A stretch of DNA of 64,000 nucleotides from Phycisphaerales bacterium UBA7800 (lineage in GTDB: Bacteria; Planctomycetota; Phycisphaerae; Phycisphaerales; Phycisphaeraceae), in assembly GCA_002480565.1 (NCBI GenBank), contig DLCK01000020.1:1-64000 (forward strand), written 5' to 3'. The notes below the pieces were generated by a model. It saw only the letters and a list, made by a program, of their open reading frames with translations, made no database searches and had not been told where the DNA came from. Below, piece after piece: positions 36,088 through 45,878 of this stretch; the first letter of the stretch is position 1, and each line of letters starts with the position of its first letter. The position numbers were made by a program, and so were the translations under genes.

Positions 36088-37674
36088 ATGGTCAGTGGCA
36101 TAGAATCCAACCCGAATCAAGATCAGACAGACGTGTCAGATGAGGTATCAGAAAAAATCCAACTCGCACAACATACTCGCCTCAGTGCAGTTTCATTTCT
36201 GGATCGAACGGATGTCTTTAATGAGTTGGTGCATGAACAACACTGGTTATTACATCGTCTTGAAAAACTCACATTAACTGGCAATCTGTTTGTCTTTGAA
36301 AATGTACTGAATCAATCCGGCAAAATTGCAATCAAACTCGGCCCCATCCCAAGCATGCGCGGCGTGCAATCACAATGGGATATCAAAGTCACCCCAAACG
36401 CAAATAATGGCTTTACCGCGTCACTCAATGACGATAAAGCCTACCCATGGCAGGTTATCAGCTACGAAAACGGGCAACTCGGACGCACACGCGCCCTGCA
36501 TCAGGCGCAAAAACAAATCATGGCCAGCTGCGAAATCAACTTCCTTTCCAACACATGGGGAGATCGATCGCAAGACTCGCGTATGAACGAAGCCTTCATT
36601 CTTGAGGAAATACAGGCAGCCCAAAAACTAGGAGTCGAAGTCGTCCAACTCGATGACGGCTGGCAGGCAGGTCGCACCTCCAACTCCGTGGAAGCCAAAC
36701 AGGCTGGCGGCATATGGGATGGATTCCAAAACAGTGAAAACCCCTTCTGGGTTCCCGACCCGCAACGTTTCCCAAATGGACTTGAACCCATCCTTGAAGC
36801 TGCAAACAAAGCTTCAATCGCCATCGGCCTGTGGTATGCCCCTGACTCGGCGGATCATTTTGCCAATTGGCAAGCTGATGTGAATACTGTCATGCAACTG
36901 CATCAACGCTATGGCGTCCGTCATTTCAAATTCGACAGTATCAACACCCTTACCCGTGAAGCAGAAATCAATCTCAACCACTTTTTCGACGCATTGCTAA
37001 AACTGTCCGAGGGGAAAATCATCGTCGACCTGGATATCACCGCAAGAACACGCCCCGGATACTTCGGGCGGATTGACTGTGGCCCCCTGTTTGTCTGTAA
37101 TCGCTATACCGACTGGCAAACCTACTGGCCCCACCAGGCTCTGCGGATGCAATGGCAATTGACCCATTGGATTGAACCGTCGCGCATCCGAATGATGCTG
37201 CTGAATCATTCGCGCAATGTCGAGAAATATACTGACGATCCTTTGGCACCGGCAGCCATCTCACCTGCAATGATGTTCGCTCCACTGATGTTCTGTCAAC
37301 CACTGGGTTGGTTTGAAATCACCAATTTACCTGAGTGTTATTTCCAACAGATCAAACCTTTGGTCGAACTCTGGAAGCAGCATCGTGAGACTATGCATGC
37401 CGGGACGATCCTGCCTGTGGGCACCGAACCAGATGGTGTTGCGTGGTCGGGTTTCATCTCTCTTGCTGATGATGGCAAGTCCGGCTACCTGCTGGCATGC
37501 AGCGGCATGCAGACAAGCATTAACCTGACACGTGATTTACCTGACTGGTTACAGATCAGTAATGTCAAACAACTGGCAGGCATGGGACGAATGGAATGCA
37601 ATAACGGCCTGACACAACTGACGCATATCCCCAATCAGTCCTTCTGGTTTGGGACATTCACCTGTGATGGTTGA
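36088..37674 (+). CDS. GH36-like alpha-galactosidase, cytoplasmic
   Basis: The 528-residue product resembles clan GH-D alpha-galactosidases: LSNTWGDRSQDSRMNEAFIL, VVQLDDGWQAG, FKFDSINT (candidate nucleophile Asp in KFD), and GYFGRIDCGPLFV (candidate acid/base Asp). No signal peptide is seen. It is closely related to the protein at 39839-41569, with matching motifs along the whole length, so they arose by duplication. Between them lie an IclR regulator and a PhyH dioxygenase. Substrate is not clear; an alpha-galactoside is the default guess. The divergent WYL regulator may control it. Confidence 0.85.
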   Translation: MVSGIESNPNQDQTDVSDEVSEKIQLAQHTRLSAVSFLDRTDVFNELVHEQHWLLHRLEKLTLTGNLFVFENVLNQSGKIAIKLGPIPSMRGVQSQWDIKVTPNANNGFTASLNDDKAYPWQVISYENGQLGRTRALHQAQKQIMASCEINFLSNTWGDRSQDSRMNEAFILEEIQAAQKLGVEVVQLDDGWQAGRTSNSVEAKQAGGIWDGFQNSENPFWVPDPQRFPNGLEPILEAANKASIAIGLWYAPDSADHFANWQADVNTVMQLHQRYGVRHFKFDSINTLTREAEINLNHFFDALLKLSEGKIIVDLDITARTRPGYFGRIDCGPLFVCNRYTDWQTYWPHQALRMQWQLTHWIEPSRIRMMLLNHSRNVEKYTDDPLAPAAISPAMMFAPLMFCQPLGWFEITNLPECYFQQIKPLVELWKQHRETMHAGTILPVGTEPDGVAWSGFISLADDGKSGYLLACSGMQTSINLTRDLPDWLQISNVKQLAGMGRMECNNGLTQLTHIPNQSFWFGTFTCDG

Positions 37675-37707
37675 GTTATTCACTGTGTGAATCCATGCTC
37701 TTAGCCT

Positions 37708-37826
37708 TTAACCACAGAGGCACAGAGTAAAACAGAGAGAGAATTTCATTTGGATTCAAGCCAATGCTGAGGCTTGAGACTGTTTGGATTGTTCTGATAT
37801 TTCCTCTGTGACTCCGTGGTAAAAGC
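37708..37826. repeat. Family B inverted-repeat element
   Basis: The left arm (37708-37743) has CACAGAG-type units. The right arm (37801-37826) has the complementary CTCTGTG units. The 57-base interior has no gene. Confidence 0.75.
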
Positions 37827-37950
37827 CAAGCACCCAACATCCTGCAATACATCTCAAACCCCTCAAAACACCGCAATATCTTTAAAATCATTTGTTCTAA
37901 ATACCAGAACTTTTCCTTGACCTTATTGTTCTGGATACTAGAATCCTCCT

Positions 37951-38739
37951 ATGAACCACACGCTGGCCAATGGCTTGGAAGTCTTGATGTTTCTGGCAAA
38001 CGCACCGCGTCCGCATGGGGTCAGCGAGCTTGCGATTGCTTTGGATTTACCTAAAAGTCACATCCATCGCCTCTTGCAGACACTCATTGAAAACCAATAC
38101 GTCGAGAAGGATTCTGCGCGTCGCTATGCCATTGGTATTGGGGCCTTGCGGTTGGGACATTCGCTACTGCGGAACATTCCGATCAGGCAGGTTGCCCTAC
38201 CGGTGATGCAGCGTATGGTGCGGAAAGTCCACTTGCCGATGACCCTGGCAATGCCTTTTGGCAATGACGGGATCAGTGTGGCATGCGTGACACATGACGG
38301 CCAAATTCGTGACGTGACCGAAACATTGGGCAGTGTCCTTCATGCCAACTCCTCAGCCAGTGGCAAGTTGTTTCTGGCGTTCAAACCGGCGAAGCAACGT
38401 GACGAAATCCTCGCGGAATTGGACTACCGCAGCATCACACCCAACACGCATTGCAGCGCTTCATCACTGCGTAAAAACCTGATCCAAATCGCCCGACAAG
38501 GCTACAGTCTCAATGACCGTGAAAACGGCGTGGAATCCGCAAGCCTGGCGATGCCCATCCGCAACGATCAGCAGCAGGTCATCGCAGCCATTGGCTTGTC
38601 CGGTCACTACACCCAATTCACACCCAAGAGTCTGCCCGTATTAGTGGACGCTTTAAACCAAACCGCTGAAGAAATCCAAACACACCTCATGGAGAAGCAA
38701 GCATGTCCTCAGCAACCTCAACTCTCAACAACCCAATAA
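37951..38739 (+). CDS. IclR family transcriptional regulator
   Basis: The 262-residue product has the IclR winged helix (GVSELAIALDLPKSHIHRLL, about residues 24-46, then GIGALRLGHSLL) and the effector domain (about 85-250; HANSSASGKLFLAF, YSLNDRENGVESASLAMPI, AAIGLSG). IclR proteins control catabolic genes. The next gene overlaps it by 37 bases, so it is likely co-translated with the dioxygenase and may control it and the two GH36-like enzymes around it. Confidence 0.93.
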   Translation: MNHTLANGLEVLMFLANAPRPHGVSELAIALDLPKSHIHRLLQTLIENQYVEKDSARRYAIGIGALRLGHSLLRNIPIRQVALPVMQRMVRKVHLPMTLAMPFGNDGISVACVTHDGQIRDVTETLGSVLHANSSASGKLFLAFKPAKQRDEILAELDYRSITPNTHCSASSLRKNLIQIARQGYSLNDRENGVESASLAMPIRNDQQQVIAAIGLSGHYTQFTPKSLPVLVDALNQTAEEIQTHLMEKQACPQQPQLSTTQ

Positions 38740-39620
38740 AATCCGACGACCAACCTGTCGGCACAGCCAACCCGCATAACCCCATGACCAAAGACCATGT
38801 GGATCAATACTGGGAAGAAGGCTACACCATCATCCGCAATGTGTTCGCCCCCCATGAAATCGAACAACTCTCAGCTGCCTGTGACCGTTGGAAATTCACC
38901 GGCCAACTCCTGGGGCATACATGGCGTAAAAAGAACACCGTCATCTGGATCGATAAGGAAAATGGCGAAGAACTCGTCCGAGGAATGCAGTGGCCCTCCT
39001 ATCACGATCCGGTCATGGATCATTATCGTACCGACCCACGTCTGCTGATGATCCTTGAACCGCTCATCGGCATCAACATCAAGCAAATCATCAACCAGCT
39101 TCACTGGAAAAAGCCCGGCTCACAGGTCACATGGCCCCTGCATCGGGATGTGCGATCACGGCAACCTGTGGCGGACTTCACCGATCTGTACCCGTCATGG
39201 GTTCAGACCGGCATTGCCATCGACCCACATCGCGCGGAGAACGGCGCGATGAAAATTGTTCCCGGTTCGCATCGTGACTATGAACACAATCCCCATGACA
39301 CATCGCTGTACAACGTGCCGGAGTATGAAAAGGACAGTCGCATTCGTGACATCGTACTCAATCCTGGAGACGTGGCGCTTTGGAGTGCTTACACGGTCCA
39401 TGGTGGCGGATTCAACACCACGGAGTTTCAGGATCGCCGGTTGTACATCAACGGTTTTGTGAAAGCGGACATGTGCCGTCGCGGCGAATGGGCTTGGCGT
39501 GATGGGCGGACCTGTCATTTGCATGGCAAACAGGCATTGATCCAATTCAACGAAGTGGACACCTTGGCTGATGCGTTTTACGCAGGTGAACAAAATCGCC
39601 AGGAAAAGATCACGGATTGA
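38703..39620 (+). CDS. Phytanoyl-CoA dioxygenase (PhyH) family oxygenase
   Basis: The 305-residue product is an Fe(II)/2-oxoglutarate dioxygenase-like protein. The metal triad is visible as H-R-D in PLHRDVRSRQP and His in TVHGGGFN; the 2-oxoglutarate Arg follows in RRLYINGFV. PhyH-type enzymes hydroxylate diverse small molecules. Substrate unknown; a role in metabolising the sugar or osmolyte released by the neighbouring GH36-like enzymes is inference. The ATG at 38703 lies within the IclR gene with GGAG 10 bases upstream. A strong terminator follows. Confidence 0.88.
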   Translation: MSSATSTLNNPIKSDDQPVGTANPHNPMTKDHVDQYWEEGYTIIRNVFAPHEIEQLSAACDRWKFTGQLLGHTWRKKNTVIWIDKENGEELVRGMQWPSYHDPVMDHYRTDPRLLMILEPLIGINIKQIINQLHWKKPGSQVTWPLHRDVRSRQPVADFTDLYPSWVQTGIAIDPHRAENGAMKIVPGSHRDYEHNPHDTSLYNVPEYEKDSRIRDIVLNPGDVALWSAYTVHGGGFNTTEFQDRRLYINGFVKADMCRRGEWAWRDGRTCHLHGKQALIQFNEVDTLADAFYAGEQNRQEKITD

Positions 39621-39690
39621 CCCAATGAGAATTCATATTCGGCTTATCCCGTAACAGCGACGCCGTTAATCAGACAATTCAAACACGCTT

Positions 39691-39728
39691 ACAACGACAT
39701 TCACTCACCGGATGTCGTTGTTTTATTT
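39691..39728 (+). terminator. Rho-independent terminator after the PhyH gene
   Basis: ACAACGACAT (39691-39700) pairs perfectly with ATGTCGTTGT (39712-39721), followed by TTTTATTT. It ends the IclR-PhyH transcript, so the second GH36-like gene needs its own promoter. Confidence 0.88.
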
Positions 39729-39838
39729 GGTTTGCTGCACTGTGGTCGAAAAACAGCCAAATTCGAGGATCAATTCGGCCGATAGTCCCAATAAGTGGTT
39801 CGAACATCGTTATCAAACGCATTGAATGAAAGTCCGAT

Positions 39839-41569
39839 ATGACATCTGACAAACCAAAGTCTCCGCGTCTGGGCTTGTATCGATTGGTAACAGCCATGAG
39901 TCTGTCGGGTTGCCTGTTTGCAGTTCTCATTGCAGGAGGTTTGTATGTGCTAACTTCCAAACGGATGACACCCGGCGATGCGTATGCACGATTAACACGC
40001 CCAGCGCTTTTAACCACAAAGCTGCATCTACCCCAACACACGCTCCTGACATCTGTGTCGTTTAAAGATGTGACGGATGATCACAACGAATTGGTTCAGG
40101 AACAGGATTGGCTGTTACACCCTACAGAATCACATGAATTAAGTGGTAATCTTTTTGTCTTTGAAAATGTGCTGGATCAAACCGGGCAGATCGCAGTCAA
40201 GCTCGGTCCCCTGCCCAGCATGCGTGCGGTCAAGTCCAATTGGGACCTGCGCGTTCACGCGGACAAACAAGGTGGATATCAAGCAGAACTTCGTGAAGAT
40301 GAAACCTACTCATGGCAAATCATCAACTACACCGGCGGTCAACTAGGCCAAACCCGGGCCTTGCATCAAGCCCAACGCAAACTCATGGCATCACATGAAA
40401 TCAACTTTCTGTCCAACACATGGGGCGACCGCAATCAGGACGCGCGAATGAATGAAGCATTCATCCTCAAGGAAATTCAGGCAGGTGCCCGATTGGGCGT
40501 CGAAGTGATCCAACTCGATGACGGCTGGCAGAAAGGTCGCACCGCCAATTCGATTGATGCCCAGAAAGCCAACGGTAAATGGGAAGGGTTTCATGATACA
40601 GCCAGCGATTTCTGGACACCGGATCTCACGCGATTCCCCAATGGATTTGAACCGATTCTCCAGGCAGCTCAACAGGCTGGTGTGGTCATTGGACTCTGGT
40701 ACGCGCCGGACTCTTCAAATGACTTTGCAAACTGGCAAGCGGATGTGAAAACCGTCATTCAATTACACAAGCAATATGGTATCTGCCATTTCAAGTTTGA
40801 TAGCATCAACACCCGTTCGCGTCAGGGTGAAATTCATCTCGACAAGTTTTTTGATGCGTTGGCAAAACAATCTGACAACCAGATCATTGTCGATCTGGAT
40901 ATCACCGCGAACTGTCGGCCAGGTTACTTTGGTCGAATCGACTGCGGGCCTCTGTTTGTCACCAATCGTTATAGCGACTGGCACAATTACTGGCCTCACC
41001 AGACGCTTCGAAACCTGTGGCAGCTTTCACGTTGGATCGACCCCATTCGCATGCGAATGATGTTTCTGAATAACACCCGCAACACCGAGCTTTATGCCAA
41101 CGATCCACTGGCACCACAACAGGTCTCATCGGAGAGTTTGTTCGCCCCGCTGATGTTCTGTCAGCCATTGGGGTGGTTTGAAAACTCCAACCTGCCCTCG
41201 GAATATTTTCAGCAGGTCAAGCCGATGGTGGATCTATGGAAAGCGCATCGTCAGGCGATCCATGCGGGCACAGTATTTCCAGTCGGTCACGTCCCTGATG
41301 GCGTGAACTGGTCAGGCTTTGTCTCTATCAATACCGAACAGACGGCGGGGTATCTACTGGTCTGTAACGGTCAACAGACGAAAGTGGACCTCGAACGCGA
41401 CATGCCGAATTGGGTGACTGTTAGCGAAGCAAACCAACTCGCGGGTTCGGGGCAGATTCAAGTAACTTCCGACAAGGCAAAAATTATTGACATGGCCGGA
41501 CAATCCTTCTGGTTTGGTACCATTCAAATATCACCCCCAAATGAGGCTGCATCCAAGTCTGTTCACTGA
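39839..41569 (+). CDS. GH36-like alpha-galactosidase, membrane-anchored
   Basis: The 576-residue product is a paralogue of the protein at 36088-37674. It has the same motifs (LSNTWGDRNQDARMNEAFIL, VIQLDDGWQKG, FKFDSINT, GYFGRIDCGPLFV). It differs by an N-terminal hydrophobic segment (about residues 15-37, AMSLSGCLFAVLIAGGLYVL), which would anchor it in the membrane facing the periplasm. So the pair may work on the same substrate outside and inside the cell. An upstream terminator separates it from the IclR-PhyH genes. Confidence 0.85.
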   Translation: MTSDKPKSPRLGLYRLVTAMSLSGCLFAVLIAGGLYVLTSKRMTPGDAYARLTRPALLTTKLHLPQHTLLTSVSFKDVTDDHNELVQEQDWLLHPTESHELSGNLFVFENVLDQTGQIAVKLGPLPSMRAVKSNWDLRVHADKQGGYQAELREDETYSWQIINYTGGQLGQTRALHQAQRKLMASHEINFLSNTWGDRNQDARMNEAFILKEIQAGARLGVEVIQLDDGWQKGRTANSIDAQKANGKWEGFHDTASDFWTPDLTRFPNGFEPILQAAQQAGVVIGLWYAPDSSNDFANWQADVKTVIQLHKQYGICHFKFDSINTRSRQGEIHLDKFFDALAKQSDNQIIVDLDITANCRPGYFGRIDCGPLFVTNRYSDWHNYWPHQTLRNLWQLSRWIDPIRMRMMFLNNTRNTELYANDPLAPQQVSSESLFAPLMFCQPLGWFENSNLPSEYFQQVKPMVDLWKAHRQAIHAGTVFPVGHVPDGVNWSGFVSINTEQTAGYLLVCNGQQTKVDLERDMPNWVTVSEANQLAGSGQIQVTSDKAKIIDMAGQSFWFGTIQISPPNEAASKSVH

Positions 41570-41683
41570 GTAGTCATGCGATGGTTATCGGCTCATATTC
41601 TTGTCACTCAAATCCTGTTAATTGATGCCATCCCTTAAAGCATCGAAGTTCATACTTTTTTTCAGAGTACTGGAATAATCTCG

Positions 41684-41700
41684 CATTACCCGGTGTAATG
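41684..41700. promoter_or_regulatory. Palindrome upstream of the ECF sigma factor gene
   Basis: CATTAC (41684-41689) and GTAATG (41695-41700) form an inverted repeat 19 bases before the GTG start of the sigma gene. Possible operator or leader hairpin; function is a guess. Confidence 0.25.
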
Positions 41701-41719
41701 TGAGCAGGAGTATAGATTC

Positions 41720-42268
41720 GTGGCCAATAGTCAAGCACGACAATTGATGATGGCGGAGATGGATTCGGTCTACCGAATGGCATTTCACCTAAGCCGTCAC
41801 CCCGACGAAGCATCAGATTTGGTGCAGGAGACATACCTGCGTGCCTTGCGTGCCGAGTCGAGTTTTGAACTGCGTGAAAATGGGATCAAGCCTTGGTTAT
41901 TCAAGATTTTGCACAATGCGTTTTACACGAAGATTGGCAAAGCTCGAAGAGCCCCGACGCTTGTGGAAGACCTTGGGCATGAGTCGGCACCGGATGAAAT
42001 GAATACGCCAAGCCCGTGTTGGGATTTGGACACGTTGGATTGGGAGCAGGTGGATGATCGACTTAAAGAAGCGATCCACGCGTTACCCGATCACTACCGC
42101 GAAGTGCTGTTGCTCTGGGCGGTTGAAGGATTGAAGTATCGTGAAATTGCCGACGTGCTGGGCGTGGCTTTGGGGACGGTGATGAGCCGACTCTATCGGG
42201 CCAGGAGCGTCCTGTCAGAACAGTTGGCAGAATTGGCTGAGGAACATGGCATTGCCGTTGGCGAGTAA
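41720..42268 (+). CDS. ECF sigma-70 family RNA polymerase sigma factor
   Basis: The 182-residue product has region 2 (SVYRMAFHLSRHPDEASDLVQETYLRAL) and region 4 (ALPDHYREVLLLWAVEGLKYREIADVL then GTVMSRLYRARSVL). Start is GTG 41720 after GGAG. The following gene encodes a membrane protein with an anti-sigma-like N-terminus, so the pair probably forms a signalling switch. The signal is unknown; promoters of such sigmas are often autoregulated. Confidence 0.95.
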   Translation: MANSQARQLMMAEMDSVYRMAFHLSRHPDEASDLVQETYLRALRAESSFELRENGIKPWLFKILHNAFYTKIGKARRAPTLVEDLGHESAPDEMNTPSPCWDLDTLDWEQVDDRLKEAIHALPDHYREVLLLWAVEGLKYREIADVLGVALGTVMSRLYRARSVLSEQLAELAEEHGIAVGE

Positions 42269-42347
42269 TCGTCACGAGATGATAAAGACTTTGAGGGAGG
42301 GAAAGGTCAATATTTCAAATGGGTATTGATAAAACAGGTTAACAGTG

Positions 42348-43259
42348 ATGAACAGCAGTAACGAATGTAAAAAATATCTGGCCGCCTTTGCCGACGGCGA
42401 ATTGGACGTGGATCAAAACCTGCGTCTGTTGGAGCGCATGAAAATGGACCCCAACGCCACGGCACGTGTGACCCATCAGCAGCAGCTTCGTGAGAACGTC
42501 TGCCGTTGTATGTCGGCTGATTGCCCCCCGATGCCTGATGCACTCAAGCAGTCGGTCATGCAGATGCTCGAAGAACCGAGCATTGATGAACACGAAGCAG
42601 TCATCGCCCGCATTCGCCCCTATCAAGTTACCGCGTTTCTCAGTTCCATCGCAGCCGCCATTGCCATTTGTCTTTCCCTGTTCATGTATTTCAATCAGCC
42701 CAACGTCACACCGGGCTTTGAGTATTCTCAAGTTGCCAACGAAGAACACATCCCAGGATTCAACGACTACACCGCAGCGTCGATTCTCCCGGCATCACAG
42801 ATAGACCGTTTCTCAAACCGACACACCAGTTGTGCCCAGAAGATTTCCATTCTGCATCAATTTGCATCCAATCCGACAAGTGTCGAAGAAATGCCCAAGG
42901 TCATCAGTGAACATCTGGGAAAACAAGCTTATCCGTGCTTGAACCTGAGCAATATCGGCTATGAATTTGCTGCAGCGGGCCCCTGTAAAATCCCCAATAA
43001 AAACGCCTCCGCGCATCTGGTTTACAAGTCCACCAATCCTGATGGCAAGCAAGACACCATCAGCCTGTGGATCGCTCCGGACGATGGCACACTCGACCTG
43101 GTTCCTGACAAAGCGTTTCGGATCCGTGGCCCTGAAAGCAGTCACCCCATCATCGCATGGCGACACAACAACCTTGTCTACTACATCGTGGGCGACACCT
43201 ACACCAACGTTCAACGTGCCTATGTCGCACTCAACGGCACGACCACCAGTGGTGCGTAA
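42348..43259 (+). CDS. Probable anti-sigma factor, single-pass membrane protein
   Basis: The 303-residue product begins with CKKYLAAFADGELD, typical of anti-sigma factor N-termini, though the H-xxx-C-xx-C zinc motif is incomplete (a C-R-C follows at NVCRCM). A transmembrane helix lies at about residues 100-120 (FLSSIAAAIAICLSLFMYF) and a periplasmic domain with several cysteines follows. ATG 42348 is 79 bases after the sigma factor stop. Function as anti-sigma is inference from gene order and the N-terminus. Confidence 0.8.
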   Translation: MNSSNECKKYLAAFADGELDVDQNLRLLERMKMDPNATARVTHQQQLRENVCRCMSADCPPMPDALKQSVMQMLEEPSIDEHEAVIARIRPYQVTAFLSSIAAAIAICLSLFMYFNQPNVTPGFEYSQVANEEHIPGFNDYTAASILPASQIDRFSNRHTSCAQKISILHQFASNPTSVEEMPKVISEHLGKQAYPCLNLSNIGYEFAAAGPCKIPNKNASAHLVYKSTNPDGKQDTISLWIAPDDGTLDLVPDKAFRIRGPESSHPIIAWRHNNLVYYIVGDTYTNVQRAYVALNGTTTSGA

Positions 43260-43315
43260 GACTGTGCATCTGCTGATTGCTTGTTGATGAGTCAAAGCCA
43301 TCTATAATCAGCAGC

Positions 43316-45253
43316 GTGAAACACACCCAGGTCGATCAACTCAATACTTCAGTTCAATTATCACCCATTGCATGGTCGCAATCGCTATTGATATGGGCAC
43401 TGATCATTGTCAGTGTGGGTATCTTGTATTGGCCGGCGAGGTACGCTCCTTTTCTGCTTGATGACTATCCAGCGATTGTCGATAATCCTGCGACACAATC
43501 AGGTGTATTACTGGATACATCATTACTGCGGAATCCTCGCGCTTTGCCAGAGATCAGCTTCCGAATGAATCGCATGATCAGTGGCAACCAGACACTGAGC
43601 TATCATCTGCTGAACTTTCTGATCCATGCGATCAACGGCATCCTGCTGTTTCACCTGGCGCGTAGCACACTGCTGCGAATCAAACAGACTTCCAATGAAA
43701 AGGCACATCGCTTAGCAGCTGTGATCGCTTGGCTATGGGTTGTGCATCCGTTGGTCACACAACCTGTGATCTACATTGTCCAACGTGCTGAGATGATGGC
43801 AGCAACTTCTATTCTGCTAACCCTCTTGGCGTTGACATACTCAGCGAATTCACCACGCAAATACGTCTGGCAGGTAATGGCTCTTTTGAGTTGCATCGCC
43901 GGATTCTATTGCAAGCCGATTGTGGTCACCTTGCCAATCATTGTCCTGCTTTGGGATCGCACGTTTCTTGCCGGCACGTTCAAAATCGCTTTCAAACAAC
44001 GAGGCGTCTTGCATGCCCTTTTTTTTGCGTCCCTGCTGTTACTTGTTGTGACGCAAACCACTTCCCTGCTCAACACCGCAAACATACCCGATTCAACGCA
44101 ATCCGCAGGGTTAACGGTCCAGACCGTATCGCCGGTCGCCTATCTTTTTGCACAAAGTCAGATCATTGGACATTATCTGTGGCTGTGTGTCTGGCCGATG
44201 ACGTTGGTGTTTGATTATGGTTGGGCTCCGCCGACAGCTTTAGGTGATTATGCGGTGAGTTTCGCTGCGATGTCCTTGCTCTTTGGGATCACCTTGATTT
44301 CACTTGCAACACGTTTTGCCATGTTCGGCATGTTGCTGATGCTGGTGTTTCTGATCCTCGGGCCGACCTCCAGTGTGATCCCGATCTTTGACCTTGCAGT
44401 AGAGCATCGTATGTACTTGCCATCAGCTTGTGTGGTGGCAATTTTAGTGCTGCTCATCCACCAACTGCTTGCCCGGCAAGTCATGCTCCGCATCACACTA
44501 CTGGTCTTGGTCGGACTCTTATTTTGTGGGCGGACTTATCTGCGAGCTGATGATTACCGAAGCACGATTAGCCTTTGGCAAACGGTTATCGCTGCGGTCC
44601 CACATCATCCACGTGCCTATGCCATCCTTGGGCAACAGTACGAAGCAGCCAACCAAACCGATCAAGCCCTGTACGCTTACCAGCGGGCGATTGAATATTC
44701 CAATGAATCACCCAACCATGTGAATCTGATTGCTCATCTTGGCTTGGCAAAACTGCTGTTACAAAATCAGCAAACATCACAGGCATTGATGATACTCAAT
44801 GACACACAACCACTCTCTGATGGCGATCAGCAAAGTGTCCATAACCTCATGCTTTTAGCGTGGCGACAAGAAGCAGCCATGCATGCCAGACTCAGGCGAT
44901 GGGACTTGGCAGCCCAAACCTATGAAAATCTCATCAAGCAGTCACCAGACGACAAATCGTTTTACCGTGTCTATGCGTGGCTGCTGGCAACGTGCCCTGA
45001 CGACTCCATTCGCGATGGGCAAAAAGCGTTGAACCTGTTGAACCAAACGGTAACTGAAAACGACATGGCCAACGTATTTGTATTGGATATCAAAGCTGCG
45101 TCGCTGGCAGCAATACAAGACTATCCCGCTGCAATAATCACCATCAATCAAGCATTGGAACTGGCCAAGTCCACAGGTGATGATCGGCTGATACGGCGAC
45201 TTGAATCACATCGCCAAAGCTATACCCAACACAAACCGTTCCTGCTTAAATAA
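43316..45253 (+). CDS. Multi-spanning membrane protein with C-terminal TPR repeats
   Basis: The product (645 residues from GTG 43316; the frame is open from TTG 43277) has about ten hydrophobic helices in its first 400 residues and TPR units after that (HHPRAYAILGQQYEAANQTDQAL, LQNQQTSQALMIL). The early segment RYAPFLLDDYPAIVDNPATQ resembles the acidic loop of TMTC/PMT-type glycosyltransferases (GT39-like), and LLNFLIHAINGILLF supports this. A sugar transfer to secreted proteins is possible but not shown. Start uncertain: no clear ribosome binding site. Confidence 0.8.
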   Translation: MKHTQVDQLNTSVQLSPIAWSQSLLIWALIIVSVGILYWPARYAPFLLDDYPAIVDNPATQSGVLLDTSLLRNPRALPEISFRMNRMISGNQTLSYHLLNFLIHAINGILLFHLARSTLLRIKQTSNEKAHRLAAVIAWLWVVHPLVTQPVIYIVQRAEMMAATSILLTLLALTYSANSPRKYVWQVMALLSCIAGFYCKPIVVTLPIIVLLWDRTFLAGTFKIAFKQRGVLHALFFASLLLLVVTQTTSLLNTANIPDSTQSAGLTVQTVSPVAYLFAQSQIIGHYLWLCVWPMTLVFDYGWAPPTALGDYAVSFAAMSLLFGITLISLATRFAMFGMLLMLVFLILGPTSSVIPIFDLAVEHRMYLPSACVVAILVLLIHQLLARQVMLRITLLVLVGLLFCGRTYLRADDYRSTISLWQTVIAAVPHHPRAYAILGQQYEAANQTDQALYAYQRAIEYSNESPNHVNLIAHLGLAKLLLQNQQTSQALMILNDTQPLSDGDQQSVHNLMLLAWRQEAAMHARLRRWDLAAQTYENLIKQSPDDKSFYRVYAWLLATCPDDSIRDGQKALNLLNQTVTENDMANVFVLDIKAASLAAIQDYPAAIITINQALELAKSTGDDRLIRRLESHRQSYTQHKPFLLK

Positions 45254-45289
45254 AAAACAACACCGCAGCACTTACGTGTTACGGTGTTG
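45251..45289 (-). terminator. Rho-independent terminator of the cyclophilin gene
   Basis: CAACACCG (45258-45265) pairs with CGGTGTTG (45282-45289). On the minus strand a T-run (complement of 45251-45257) follows. It may also stop the convergent TPR gene. Confidence 0.8.
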
Positions 45290-45316
45290 AACAAGATTAA
45301 ATTTTAGAGTCTGCGA

Positions 45317-45802
45317 TCACTCGCCAACGACGGAGACCTTCACCATGGTCGGCGCTTTGACTGGCGAGCCAGCACGTGCATCAGTTAATGGTGTTGCGCC
45401 GATTTTATCGACGATATCCAAGCCTTCAATGACCTTACCAAAAGCGGTGTATTGTCCGTCAAGATGTTGACAGCGTTCACGCCCCAGACAGACAAAGAAC
45501 TGGCTGCCAGCTGAATCAGGATCACCTGAGCGTGCCATGGAGAGGACGCCCTTTTCATGCTTACGATCGTTGAATTCAGCTTTGATGTTCCAACCTGGCC
45601 CCCCTGTTCCATCACCCCGTGGGCAACCGCCCTGGATGACGAATTCGGGGAGAATGCGATGGAAAGATAATCCATCGTAGAACCCCTGGCCTACCAGTTT
45701 CAAAAAGTTTTCCGTGTGTCCTGGCGCCACATCCGGCCATAGTTCGACGACCATAGTGCCTTCAGATGTTTCCAATTTGACTTGTGGATAGTTGTCACTC
45801 AT
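45317..45802 (-). CDS. Cyclophilin-type peptidyl-prolyl cis-trans isomerase
   Basis: The 161-residue product contains the cyclophilin core: TENFLKLVGQGFYDGLSFHRILPEFVIQGG, SMARSGDPDSAGSQFFVCLG, and QYTAFGKVIEGLDIVDKI. The catalytic Arg (FHRI), Phe and Gln positions are kept. No signal peptide is seen, so it is cytoplasmic. ATG 45802 is chosen, two codons into the longest open frame. It is divergent from the peroxiredoxin gene. Confidence 0.95.
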   Translation of the reverse strand: MSDNYPQVKLETSEGTMVVELWPDVAPGHTENFLKLVGQGFYDGLSFHRILPEFVIQGGCPRGDGTGGPGWNIKAEFNDRKHEKGVLSMARSGDPDSAGSQFFVCLGRERCQHLDGQYTAFGKVIEGLDIVDKIGATPLTDARAGSPVKAPTMVKVSVVGE

Positions 45803-45878
45803 GCGCAAATCCCGTTACATTGATAATGATTCGTACCAACCTGTTCATTCATCCTATAACGCTGGAGCAATAGTGCAA

